Shown here in pieces: positions 11,701-24,342 of a stretch of 64,000 bases of DNA. Made by a program: the position numbers and the translations under genes. Within the stretch, counting starts at the first letter, position 1; every line of letters starts with the position of its first letter. The notes under the pieces were generated by a model. That model saw only the letters and a program-made list of their open reading frames with translations, was not told where the DNA came from and searched no databases. Where the stretch lies: the NCBI GenBank assembly GCA_024349245.1, contig JALDNG010000007.1:4108501-4172500 (forward strand), read 5' to 3'. Source of the DNA: Neodontobutis hainanensis. Lineage: Eukaryota; Chordata; Actinopteri; Gobiiformes; Odontobutidae.

Positions 11701-13380
11701 CACCCATCTCCCTCATGTCTCTATTGCACCATTCACTCATGGCCATGCTAAACGAGCCGACCGGTGCACACTATGTTGGAAGCCGCTTCCACTGGAGCAC
11801 CAAAAAAGTATTTAGCCATTAGTTGGCTAATAGCATCCAGATCATTCCAACAGTAGCTTGCTGATGATGAAATATTAGCTGAGCTCATGCTGTCATTAGT
11901 TAGTCTGAGCCTGCCTCAGAGGTCAGGCAATCCTACCTCACACACAATAAATCCAGACTTTATGTCACTAGCCTGTGTTTTTATATATAAAATTTGTATC
12001 CATATCATCAGAAGAAAGAAGAAAAGAAGAGAGAAGAAGAATGGACTATAACAAAAATGAATAGATATTAATAGTTATTATTAAAACTGTATGTACACAC
12101 AGGTTTCGTCCAGTGTATGTGTAAAACCTCTTTGTGATACTCTGTGATCTCCTGGATCATCATTCAGGAGCAGATAGTAAAAACGTCACTTGGACTGAAT
12201 GTAGAATATTTCACAAATAAATCCATAATAACAACACACAATAGTGAGAATGCCCTCTGATTCTGATGCCTGTAAAGTAAGGTCTTTATGGTGAGTTCCT
12301 CAAGTTGCAGCATAATGAATTTCCCTCTCGGCGGGGCTCTGGAGCTGAGTTACATCAGCTGTAATGAGGTTGATTTAAACTTATATTCCAGAAGGCAACT
12401 GCTTGCCTATCATACTCTTGCTCCTTGTTAATCCTTAACCAGTGATTAACCCTCATTACCAGAGTGAATATATAGATGGGCATGCTCTGGTTTCTCTCCC
12501 CCTCTATCTGCCTCCCACTGATGGGGACGTCTGGGGTCAGTGCCTCTGTCCTGTTTCGCCCTTTACAGTTCCTCAAGCATTCAGATTATTCTCACCCAAG
12601 ATCAGCCTTATCAGTTGACCACTAAAGCACTTCAGTCTAGGCAGCCAGCTGCTCCCCACATGCTGAAAATTGCTTGGTAGCTCTCAGCTGGTTTGCCTAT
12701 ATGTCTGTGTCTCATGTGAACACGGGGACCAGCACTGCTTAAAAGAACAACATGACCAAAATACTTCAATTTCAAATGTCAAAGTGGAAACAAGAGAGCT
12801 AAGGGCTGTGTGAGATGACTTTTATCCTCAGGTGTCATTTAAGCATGGTTCCTCCACTCCATAAACATCATGCTCAACCATGTATTTATCAGAGGCTCTC
12901 ATTCAAACATGGACCTCGAGTGAATGTGTGTACCAGCCCCAAAACCAAGCATTCAAGCATTTTGAAAATAGTTCCTTCAACTGTTAACAATCTGCTGCTG
13001 ATGCAAAAGTTGGGGTTTGGCTTTGAATAAAATAATTTACAACCTAAGCATCATATTTATTGTTTTTGTCATGTTTGGATAAAAAAGTAATTTAAACAGC
13101 AGGAGTTGATCAATGTCTAAAAGTTTAATGCAAGGGCCCGTTTTTTAGTGCTTTTATATTTTTATTTTTTTGTAATTTCTTTTGTGCTTTCTGTGCTGGT
13201 GCATTCAGATGAACATTGGGCCTTATCGTGTGTGACCTCTGTCTTTTGGCACTTTGCTATCTCAAATAACATTTTGACATTCCAGTCTCTTTTCTGAGAT
13301 GCTACGATCCTTCGGATCGACGGCGGATGGGGGGCCCAATGATAAGGCTTCACTCACAATTAGCAGGCAGCAGCAGGGAG
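8731..13380. other. intergenic, no gene seen
   Basis: AT-rich single-copy DNA. A pyrimidine-rich stretch lies at about 9378-9485 and a GAA-rich one at 12010-12040. Open frames up to 106 codons have low-complexity or random composition. Confidence 0.6.
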
Positions 13381-13405
13381 GCGAGAGGGGAAATTGAACT
13401 GTCAC

Positions 13406-13444
13406 AGAGAGAAGAGAGGAGAGGAGGAAAGGAGGAGGGAGGGG
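13406..13444 (+). repeat. 39-nt uninterrupted purine tract
   Basis: Only A and G for 39 bases, with repeated GAGGA units. Such tracts can form triplex (H-DNA) structures. No coding role is apparent. Confidence 0.85.
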
Positions 13445-15300
13445 TGACCCCATCCAGCAAAATGGATCCCGTCATAATTTGTTCATTTGGTGCCCATCAG
13501 CCTCTACCTTCTCTTTCTAACAGTGCTTGGCTGACATCCCCTCCGTTTCTCCATTGTTTCACCTATTGTAGCATTCCCTCTATATTCTATACTTTTTGAC
13601 TTAGTTGGCTTTAAATGTGATGCTAGGTCTGTGTTATCATTTAAATTCATCAGAGGTATTACTTGAAGGAAAAGCAGAGGTTGTTTCTGTCTTGGCCTTA
13701 TGGAGGATCTGCGAGATGCTAATGCTAATGTTAAATAAGCACAGCGGCTTTTAGCAGCTCAGAATTGAAATGGTGAATGCGGATGGGCCTTTAATGAGGT
13801 AAGACTCCTAAGAACAATTAACCTGCTGAACATTCATTTACACAGTACAATAATAATACATTATTATCATTATTAACATTAACACTGTCACATGCAGAAA
13901 ACAATTGCAACTATAGCTGTTATAATAAGTCATTTTTATAATTGGTTTTTATATATATTTAGAATCTTTAGAAATGTGCAATGCCAAAATAAATTACATT
14001 ACTCAATTTATTAAATAAGAAGACAACAAAATAAAAAAAATGTGTATGTCCTGTAAAATAAAAAATAAACAATTGTCAATTGATTGTAATAGTTGGCAGA
14101 AAAAATGTATTACTGTATCTTTAGACAAATCATTTTTATCAACATGACTTTTTAACATTTTAAAAAGCATTAGCGTGAACAGGCCTGATGCATTTCAATG
14201 GGTTATACAAAGAAATGCAGGCATACAAGTGTAACTCAATCCGACAAACGCCGTAGCTCCCCCATCAATTTTTAAACCTTCTTCTTTGTCTCTCTCAAGG
14301 TGTGTGCACTATTCTATGTGTACTTTTGATATGTCAGCAGTGTGTGGCGTATGTGTGAGAGACAGAGAGGATACAGGTGTTGTTAGCGAGCTCTGAAGGT
14401 GACTGCTGGTCTCATCCATCACAGTAGCTTTCCTCAGGCTGATCCCTAATGGATCCCCTCAATCAGACCCGCTCACTGTCAGTCGCACTGCAACGAAATG
14501 AGGCAACTGGTCGCGCAGCCAAGGTTGGGAGTCATATAAAGGGGACAAAGTGATAAAGACCAGCTCGTGTCCAGCCTGTTGATTAGTATTGAGTGATCTC
14601 AGTAGAAAATTACATCTACTCTGAACAAATAAGCCACATTTTAAACAACTTGCATTTGGCTATGTAACACTATTGTTACAACAAAAAAAGGAGACGCTAC
14701 ATCAGGGCACAACAACCAGTAAAGTTGGTAGTCCCACATGCATGACTATACTTCATATTAGTACTAGTTGTTTTATTCAAAACACTAGCAAGTGGTAAAG
14801 ATAAGAAAAAAAAAGTCTCTATATTATTGAAGCTGCATTGTGATGCATAAAAACATTCACATGTAATGGTTATCTTTACTCTCTGCATGAATAAATGATG
14901 TGTCATGCACTGTTGTGCCCAGCCCAAACAAACCTATGTGATACTGTCAGCAAATATCACCACATGACCAAATACATGATCTCCACAATTTATTTAACAT
15001 AAAATAAAATATGTCAATGTCTGTCTCTAAGTGTCAGCCCTGCGACTAACTGTCCAGGGTGTATCCTCAGGCCCAAAGCTGCTGGGATCTTGCCAAAGTA
15101 AACATGTATTTAAAAAGCCAACTCAACATATCGCCAGCAGACAACCAAAATAAATTTTCACACTAGATTCTCTCAAACATAGATCATGGTCATTAGAGAA
15201 TGAACAGTAAAAAAAACAAATTAAATTCATCTCAAACCAAAATCTCTCAAAACACACTCTGCCCACCTCAAATGCAAGAGGCAAGGCTCCTGCTCTGCTA
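13445..15300. other. intergenic, no gene seen
   Basis: About 13640-13800 is a less AT-rich, enhancer-like block (GCTAATGCTAATG, CCTTTAATGAGG). The rest is AT-rich and featureless. Confidence 0.55.
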
Positions 15301-15470
15301 TTTTTTATTTTTTAAGGATTTCTATCTGGCCTTTTTTGCCTTTATTTGATAATAGACAGTAGACAGATAGGGTGAGAAAGAGGGGAGTGACACTGGCCAA
15401 ATGACCTGAGACAGACTCAAACCCGGGTGTGTGTTATGCGCTCTACCAGGTCAGCCACTGAGGCGCCCCC
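15301..15470 (-). mobile_element. tRNA-derived SINE
   Basis: Read on the minus strand, the head GGGGGCGCCTCAGTGGC leads into a pol III A box TGGCTGACCTGG (15457-15446) and a B box GGTTTGAGTCT (15423-15413), spaced as in tRNA-derived promoters. The body continues to AATAAAGGCAAAAAAGG and a T/A-rich tail. This is a widespread teleost repeat form. It is not a functional tRNA: no cloverleaf past the B box. Confidence 0.75.
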
Positions 15471-18400
15471 ACCTCTGCTTTTTTAAGTTTATGTTTGACT
15501 CTTCCTTTGCAACCATCATATAATATATTTATTAAGGGTAAGTCAGTGGGACAGTGAGGTGTTTCCTTTCTATAATTGTCACTGTGCTTAAGTTTAAGAC
15601 ATTCTAATGTGTCCTAATCATAAAACCATATAACACAAAGAGTATACCAGGGGCTTGATTTTCATTGTGAGATATTTACAAGGAAAATGTAATGAAAATG
15701 GTAAATGTTTTAAGCATTTTCTCCACTTGAAAAAAAGTGTGTATTATGTGTTGTTATACAGTGTTAACACGTTTTACTCAGCCTGGGATATTAGAATCTA
15801 TGAAAGCAGGACCGATTCAAATAGAGAATCCACTTTATTCACTTGTGTCCAATGTTAAAAGCTGGTTCTGTCTTCACTTCATAGCAATTTGATTTGAGAA
15901 GCTAATATACTGAAAGCCTCCTCTAGCTGTTTGTCTGCAGCTCTTCATTCTCTCAGCTTTAAAAGCCCAGGGCTTTTATTATTGAAAAGACCTCTATTTG
16001 ATTTTTAGGGTCTAGCAAATTTGTGTTCTACATTTTCCCTCTGTGGAAGCAGAATGAAAAGGTTTTTAGTGGGGTGGCGAGATTCATTATACGGTGTCTG
16101 TGTACGGTCTCTAAATGAAACAGAAAGGCAGTTTACAGTGACGTGGGGTACAGAAGAGTAATTACACTAAAAAGCTTTTTTGTTTAGCTCTGCTGTCCAA
16201 CTCTCTCACATCTTGTCATGACTCAACATGAGTACAAGCCAAGATTGTGTTTTAGGTGAGCTTGTGAGGGAGGAAGCCCTTCCAGATGGTGGTGTGTAAC
16301 AGACTATCTGGCCAGTCAGGGTATTATTGTTGACGGTATAATCTGGAAAAACAATCAAAAATAATTTATATAATTTAAACAAAAGCAATTGTTTATTTTG
16401 ATTCAGCCTTTAATATAAAAAAATACTTTTTGTTTAATCTACTAATCTTAAATTGTTAGCGCTATAAAGTCAAGTTGTCCTTTGTCTTTGTTGCATGAGA
16501 AACATTATTGCAGATGTAAGCCATGGTATTAATATTTGTGACAATGGGTATTGATCTGGAGGCCTGCACACAGTCATATATACAGCTGTCTGGGGTGGCC
16601 TAACTAATCACAATAAGTATCACAATAAGTCTCTGTCTGCTGAGAACACCAGGGTTGGTGTAAGAAACGCATCAGAAATCCATCAAATAAAATAAGCAGC
16701 ATTAATGTCTCTCTTTATTTATTCATGTTGTCTTTGAATATACAATTGGCTAATTAAAATTAAACTGACCAGGATCTTTTTTATGAGATTTACATTAAAG
16801 CATCTTAAAGTTTCATAAACATCACTGACAATTTGTGCGGTGATAACGCAAGAGCACTAGCCACTGAAGGCTGTAGAAATGAATTGTGATATAATCTAAG
16901 AAAAGTAAATATCAGTGCTCTCTGTGTGCCTCTATGCTTCTTTTCCCTCAGGAGCTATTGAAGGCTGCTTGCCTACAGTCCACCATTATCATACAGATAG
17001 GATCATATCCCATTGATTTTATGCAGATGATCACCTTTCTGTGTACGCAGGTCTGATAGTGGTAGTAATTTACAGAAGAAAATCAATTACCCTCCTCGTC
17101 TGCAGGAGTAATTGTTTATTATTTTCCTATTAGACAAACTGTGTTGATCAATGTTATGGAAAGATTGCCCATGAATACTATCAACATAAACAGATTTGCC
17201 TTTGACATTATTACAAGTTTTCCTTTAATAACCTGTGCAATGTCAAACCACTGGCACAGACACCCTTGTGCGGCCTCACTGTGATATGTTTACCTGTGCA
17301 CGTGTACGAGTATAGGAGAAGTGCTTAGCGTTGAGTGAAGACTCTTGTATTCTTTGCCAAAGCGGTACACAGTGTGTTCTCTGAGGAGGCTTGATAGCCC
17401 AATGAAACAATTACAATCAAGATACCAAGTGGTAGCCTGCATCAACACTTGTTACTTCACAAATGTGTAGCTGATGTAAATAGTCAGATGTTCCCCCGGC
17501 CCTGTCCATTCATTCTCTCTTTGTATCAGTTTTGATTGATCTAGACACAAACTAATCACTTTTACTCACTGAAGTAATTGGCCCAGCCCAGATCAGAAGA
17601 AGCAGCTCATTGACTGCAACTGGAATCAATATTCTGATCAGAAGAGCTGGAAGTGCAAGGCAGAGGCGCACGGGAAAAAGGAGGAATGTTTTGTAATGTG
17701 GCGGATCAATCTGGCCAACAGCACACTTTTCGGATGGGGGCAGGTCCACCCATCACATCACTGTGCGGCACATATTAAACTATTTCCAAGGTACCTAAGA
17801 TAAGCTGTAACTGCTCCTGTGCAAAAGCGTATACTGTATGTGCATTAATTTCACTCATTTTGGTTCAATTTAAATACAAACATTTTTATAATACCAAGAT
17901 GCTAAATACTTCCTTTTTCAACCCAGTAAGGTAATATTGTCTCATTTAAACTGGGAGCTTCATGGCCAGCTCCTATTATATTACTGTGTCTGTGTTGAGC
18001 CACATCTTGTTGTACTTTCAATGTGCTGCCCACTTGTCCATTTCACTTGGAAGAAGCTTTAAATCTTTGTAGTGACAGGCCCATAGAACAGGCACAGCCT
18101 TGTCATATTAGATGGAACAGTCCACGACATTAGCATCATGGTTTAGACATATTGACCATCCCAGTGACATAGCACTGATGCCTCTCAGCAGCACTGCCTC
18201 TTCAAAGGTGAGGTGGCACCTAACTCTACACTCAGCCTTTCAGTGATTTCTTGTTTTCTGAAAAAATCTGTAGCATTGCTAAAAGCTAGCAGCTGATTCA
18301 TGATGTGCTCCCGTTGACCAAGGTCGTTGTAGCTTCTCTGCTTAAAGGCAAAACATTCAGCTGATTGAACACAAACTTTGAGCGGGAAGCAAAGATAAGT

Positions 18401-21400
18401 GCTAAAACTCTGAAAGTGCCTTTAGTGAACATGCAATCAAGTGTATCTTTTATTTGTCTGGAGTGGCTGATCTTTTACATAAAATTACAGGACTGACCCT
18501 TGTGCCTCAACTGGCACCTACTCAACCTATTAGATGAAAAGAGCAGGTGGCGTTAATATCTTGTGCTTTGAGTACATATACTATGGCCCTCAGCCTCTGC
18601 TGCTGGCCATGTCTATTCTTCCTCCCTCTAGAGCCTGTCCTCTTTCATCCGGAGTGCTCCTGGTGCTTTTAGGGGCTTCCTGCTCGGCCAGACAGAACGC
18701 TGAGCACAGATCCGGAGCGCTGGCCCTCCTCTCAACATTCTCATCTGAGCATCTCCCCAGACGCTCTCCATGTTCCCTCTTTACTCTTTCTTCACCTTGC
18801 TGCCGCCGCTCCCCTCTTTCGCTCTCTGTGTTGTTGATTGGGTGTCTGAGTGCTTGTGGCAGCTGTGTGTTGTGTGTAATAGAGCAGAGAGGCTAGTCTG
18901 AATACAGCAATGGGAGAATTTGTTTATGTGAAAGATGCATAGACGGAGACAGGTCTCTAGGTGCTGCCGCCCCTCTCTCGCTGTCATCCTGCATTCAGGC
19001 CATGACAGCAGATCTGAGATAGCCAAATATGCCAGACGCTCAGCCCAAATCCCTAGGCTGCACCTCACAGTCCAGCCCATGTGTGTTTGTGTTTATTCAG
19101 ATTTGACAGAATGATTTGCTGTGTGTGCGTGTCAGGGATAGCATGCTTGATCAGATTCTCCTGTCACAGTCTCAGCCCAGGTTCATTACCACTGAGAGAA
19201 AGAGGCCCTAGCACTATTCTCTTTTCATCCCACCCCAGTGATCTAGTTCTCTGTCTCTGATATGCTAAGTTTGTTCATTGGGGCAAGGACCCAGGCTGCT
19301 CTATATTGTGTGTCCGGCTCAAACAGCTCATTTAGTGTTTTCATTCATTGCTCCTTGGTGGATTGGTAGTTGCATTTGTATCTGAATGTTCACAGCAGTT
19401 TGTCCAACTTAGTCCTGTCACTTCAGCCCCATATCTTCTGGGACTATTGGCTTTGTCTTTGTGTCAGTATGATGTGCAGTGATGTCCCATTTAAATTAGG
19501 TGTTTCAATTGAATTACCCCAGCTTTTTGTGTGTTTTAAATCGTTTTACAAACTTTGGTTGTGTGAGTTTCAGTGTAGCAGTCTGACATTCCGAGGGCAG
19601 GGGGTCCTATCTACTATTTGATTTGATGATTAAGGATTTTAATTCAGTTTTGTGTGGAGTTCCATTGAGTCACATATCTGTGTTAATGGGATTAGTTTAG
19701 TTACTTAGCTTACTTACAATCTCATAATTTGTTTATGCAAAAAATGCTTAAACAAAATGAAACTTTTAAAATTAAACCTTTAAAGTGTATTTCCACCAGT
19801 GCATCCCGAGACTACATTCTGCAAGCAGCTGGAGTTGGCATATTATGGCCTTTCACTGCCTTCAGCAATCACATTTGATGCACCTTAATTATCCAACATG
19901 TTATCCCTGAGCCTGGCTGCCTTCTTCCTGCTCAACTGAGGAGAGGGTGTGCTTGCTTACCTCTCTGCCTTACTAAGTGTTCGTCTGCATGTAAATTAAT
20001 CTTGATTCACCCTAGCCTGCCCTACTGAATGCTCCAAATTACCCCATAGCAGTAAAACAGCACAAGTGGAAAAAGAAAAGCCAAATCGCAGCACTTGATA
20101 GGCTGTTGCTCTTGTGCTTTATGCCATTACATTAGCGCTATAATGAATGCTCTCTAGTGAAAAGTAGTGTATTGTAGGTTTTTAATTCATCCTGAACAGA
20201 GAATGTTTGTGCATCTCTCCCTAGCTGCCTGCTTTTGCTTCTCTAATGAGACTCTTGCCGGGTAACCACGTGGCATACATCCACTCGTGGTGTCCCCCTC
20301 CCCAAACGTCAGCATCCATCTTTCCATTTACACGAGCCTGACAAAATGAGCTGCTTTTGTGTTGTCTAATTGGAGGTGGAAAAAACAGGCTTTTGACACA
20401 AACAGAGGCAACACATTCACTTACTGCAGCACTTGTCTCGCGGTAAATGTTAATGCTTAAAGCCTTTAAGTTTTATTTCAACTCAACAAAATTGGTTGTG
20501 ATTTGAGTGCTTCCTTTTCTACCCTGACTGCTCTTCAGAAATTAGCAACCATCTTTTGCAATTCTGCTTTCTTTATTTACAGATGAAGGATCCTTGTTGT
20601 ACTCACTTAAGACTAAACATTTGAAAGATAATATGCAGAATTTATAATAAAGATAATCCTGTAATATATTTATATATTATATTTTTGAGTGTAATGCAAG
20701 AGCAAGACATTGCTAACAGACCCATAAGGTATAATGTTGGGCCATGTGCTTATTTAAAATGAGTTAATCTGGTTTTTACTATAGTAGTGAGCAATAATGT
20801 AGTTCTGAAAAGATTTCTCCTGTTGGTAAGCACTACAGAGAAGACCGGGATGGGATTCTCAAACTTTAAGCTGTATGTTGATGGTAATGTGACAGACACT
20901 GGCTCTGTTTTCTGTTGCATGGTGCATGGTGGTTTAACTTTGAGTATAATTCTACTTTTGAATTGACTGTGCTTCTTTAGCTTGGCAGTGGAGATTGTGG
21001 TACATTACTAACAAACTCTGCATATCTGATGTCAGATATTGTTCATCTGTCATGAGGAAAAAAACATAATTTATTGTTTACTCACAAAATATCAGTGGAA
21101 TATTGGAATCCATATAAAATAACCTTGACTATTGACAAAGCAAGGACGCTGACTGTGGGTATGTTTGTATGTGTGAGTGTAAATCAATAATAGTGAATGG
21201 GAGGAACCACACTGCAAACCCTCATCTTTCATCTTGAATAACCGATATCATAAACAGACGCTACTCATCAATCTCACCTGTGTTCTCTATACAAAGATGG
21301 GAGGCAGGCCTATTTCCCACTCTTTCGGCTCACCTGTTGACATTTACTAAATGACCCTATGCCTGTGTATATGTGCTCAGGTTTAGACAGTCTGTTTGCA

Positions 21401-21836
21401 CTGCAGAATGATTGTTGATCAATTTCAGTTGAGTGGGCAGTTTTCTTTTTCTCAGTGATCTTATTCCTCCAAAAATCACAAGTGAAAAACTTGCAGCTCT
21501 GCGGGGCTCCACAGAGGGGCAGCTTAGAGCCAAGAGAGAATGAAATAAAAGTGGGAATAAATCAGGAAAAGCAGCTCACATGAGGAAGAGGTAATGATTG
21601 AATTATGTTTAATGATGTCATTTGCAAGGGAGTGTTCTTTATTATAACAAATGATAAAAGTGTGTTTTAATGAGTACTCATAAAGACTCAGAAGACAACC
21701 TTATTCAACAGCCTCACAATTGTTTTGCAAGGTTCTCTGGGTTAAAATTGAACAAAGTGACTTTGAAACAATTGTTGCCTTGACTATTTACTATCATTCG
21801 CAGTTTCTGGCCTATCTAAGTATGTGTGCTTTATGT

Positions 21837-21838
<2 letters not shown>
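15471..21838. other. intergenic, no gene seen
   Basis: Mostly single-copy. A direct repeat, atcacaataagt, recurs at about 16607-16631. Several GC-richer blocks (about 18600-19080, 20240-20360) could be regulatory, but no motif singles them out. Confidence 0.55.

Positions 21839-21871
<33 letters not shown>
21839..21871 (+). repeat. (TG)16 microsatellite
   Basis: Uninterrupted TG dinucleotide run bordering a probable LINE fragment. Confidence 0.95.
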
Positions 21872-21873
<2 letters not shown>

Positions 21874-22108
21874 CAAGTTTTATGTTTCAAGTTCTGCTTT
21901 ATTGTCAATTCTTTCACATGCACAGTACATACATACAGAGAATTGAAATTGCGTTACTCTCAGACCCCATTAATATTGCACACATTAATATTAAAACCTA
22001 AAAATCTAGATAAAAATATAAAATGTAGATACAACTATACAATAAGGGAATGTTAAAAAAGACATATAATAAAATAAAATAAAGTTAAATAAATAAAGCA
22101 CCACACAC

Positions 22109-22110
<2 letters not shown>
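21872..22110 (-). mobile_element. non-LTR retrotransposon 3' region fragment (probable)
   Basis: Sequence such as GCTTTATTGTCAATTCTTTC and AGAATTGAAATTGCGTTAC (about 21897-21957) resembles the reverse complement of a common teleost LINE 3' end. It is followed by A/T-rich AAATAAAATAAA repeats. TG arrays flank it on both sides. Recognised from memory; family not assigned. Confidence 0.55.

Positions 22111-22140
<30 letters not shown>
22111..22140 (+). repeat. (GT)15 microsatellite
   Basis: Uninterrupted GT run after the probable LINE fragment. Confidence 0.95.
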
Positions 22141-22142
<2 letters not shown>

Positions 22143-24287
22143 GTGATGTGGGGGGCAAGGTCACAGTAAACATGGCGCTCCATATTTTAAGTTGGCAGAT
22201 AATCCCTGAATAAATAATAGATGGCTTCATAAATCTATTAGCCACCATGAGGGTGATAAAGACATGAATCCCTCAAAAGGCGGATGACAAAAACCCTGTC
22301 TTGGTGTGGTCCAAAGCCCAAGCATTACTTAAGTTCATAATGGGATTAACCTCCTTTCTCCCCAAAATACAGGGGAGGCTCCATAGCACAGAAAAGATGA
22401 GGCTATCTCCAAAATTCATTATTTTTTGACAAATAAAAATAACAAAACTGTATTGCCAAAAGTGACAATCTTGACAATCGCAAAGATTAGATCAAACCCA
22501 TGGGTTAGGTAAATGTGATTCAAGACCACCCTCTATAATTACTTTCAGTGAGTTATTGGGGTCTCTAAACACACTCTAATAACAGTGTTTGGTTGATGGT
22601 TGTTCATGTAAATGGTAGCTTTGGTAATCAGACTGTAGGGGTAATAAGAGCTTGTCCTGATGATTGTTGGAAGAAGTGACAGATGGATGCACGCTGACTG
22701 GTTCTTTTGGAGCATCTGATAATTAAATTCCCTTTTCTATAGTTTATGTAATCAATACCATATTTAGATATATAGTGATAAAGAGTTTTATAATATGCTC
22801 TCTAAAGTGCTTTTGGTCAATTGTTGTTTGCTAAAGTCTAACAAAGCAAAGTTCCTACAACTCCAAAACAAAGAGAGCACAACAATTAAACATACCAATT
22901 AAACCTCATTATATTGTAATTAATCGGCACACAATTCATTAAGTATTAATTCCAAATGAAAATTGGGTGAGAATGGCATCAATATGTTGCTTTAATAAGC
23001 ATGTGATTGACAGCATGTTAAAGAGTTGGAGTGTTTGACATGCCCTGAGTGTGTGGATTATCTGAGTAAGTAAAGATAAACTCCCCTCTGTCTGTTTATG
23101 GTAATTAGGTTTGCTCCCAGTGGGTCTGCTGGTTTGGCCAGGCTTGGCAGAGTGAGTGGGGGCTTGGTCTTGCTAATTGTTGTACATGAGAGTCAGTTTT
23201 GGCCCTTGATAAGAACAGCAGGGCTCCAGTGTGTGTGTCTGTGTGCTGAATAGGTTCGGCTGTGTAAGTGAATGGAGCCCTATGACTACAGGTCACAGCC
23301 CGAGTGCTGTTGCTAGGATACAGCTTGTGGAGCATCACACGGGGGTGGCACTGGGGCAGTCCATCTTGAGGCTGGTCCCCTGGTGCTGTCCCTAGGGCTT
23401 TGGCTCAATGGGCTGTGCTAACAGAGGCTGAATGCTACGGGTGACAGGGGGTGGTGTCCTATTTGTCCCTAAATGCTTTTCTATAGACCCCTGATAATAG
23501 ACTGGCTGCCTGTCCTCCCTCCAAAAGCTGCGCTGCCTCCTCCACCACCTTCACCCACTCTGTCTCTGTCTCCTGGTCCCCTTCACCCCCACTGTCTCAC
23601 TTTCCTCCCTATCATGTCTCCTTCTCTTCTGATCTTGCCCTCCGTCTCTCTTTCTCATCCTTTGTGCAGTTGCTGTGCTTTTCTCATGTACTACTCTTCT
23701 TACCAAGCGTTCCACTGAGGGTACTGTTTATTAAACACCTCTCTGTTTGTTCTGCATTGCCCAACTGATGGACGTCCTGATAGGTGCAGTGTTTGATGTG
23801 TCCCTTAAACCTTTGTATGCACACATCACTGGGGATAGCTTTGATGGCTGCAGCTTGTTAGTGAGGCTATGAAGAGCCAGAAGAGGAAGAGACTTTTAAT
23901 GACACATTAGTGATCAAATAAAAAATAACAAAGCCATGAAAGCCATTCAAGTTGACACTCTGAGGAGAATACAGATTGTGATTCTTTTCCAACACAGTGG
24001 TTGGATTTAAATGTCGGATTTGTACCCTTCTGTAAACCATGAATATGTATCATTTCAACCTTCTGAAACAGAAAAAAACCTTGTTAAAACTTCCACTTTA
24101 TCTACTGTGAACTTCTTGGTTTTGCCAATATTAGACTTTATGTATGTACAATAAGGAAATATTCATGAGTTCCGGTACGTTAATAGCACACATAACAATT
24201 CAATTTACTGCATGTACTAAATAACTGTGTGCTTTCATGGTGGAAAGAATCTCTGTTTACTAACTTGAATGTGCATGAGTGCATTCT

Positions 24288-24289
<2 letters not shown>
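22141..24289. other. intergenic, no gene seen
   Basis: Single-copy sequence. Pyrimidine-rich stretch at about 23510-23660. No exon recognised. Confidence 0.55.

Positions 24290-24339
<50 letters not shown>
24290..24339 (+). repeat. (TG)25 microsatellite
   Basis: Uninterrupted TG run of 50 bases. Confidence 0.95.

Positions 24340-24342
<3 letters not shown>

Noticed and set aside
15410..15470. tRNA gene on the minus strand
   Set aside because: A and B boxes are present but the cloverleaf and acceptor end are missing and a SINE body follows.
18534..18896. 120-codon plus-strand frame
   Set aside because: Ser/Leu/Cys-rich low-information sequence with no family match and no promoter or splice context.
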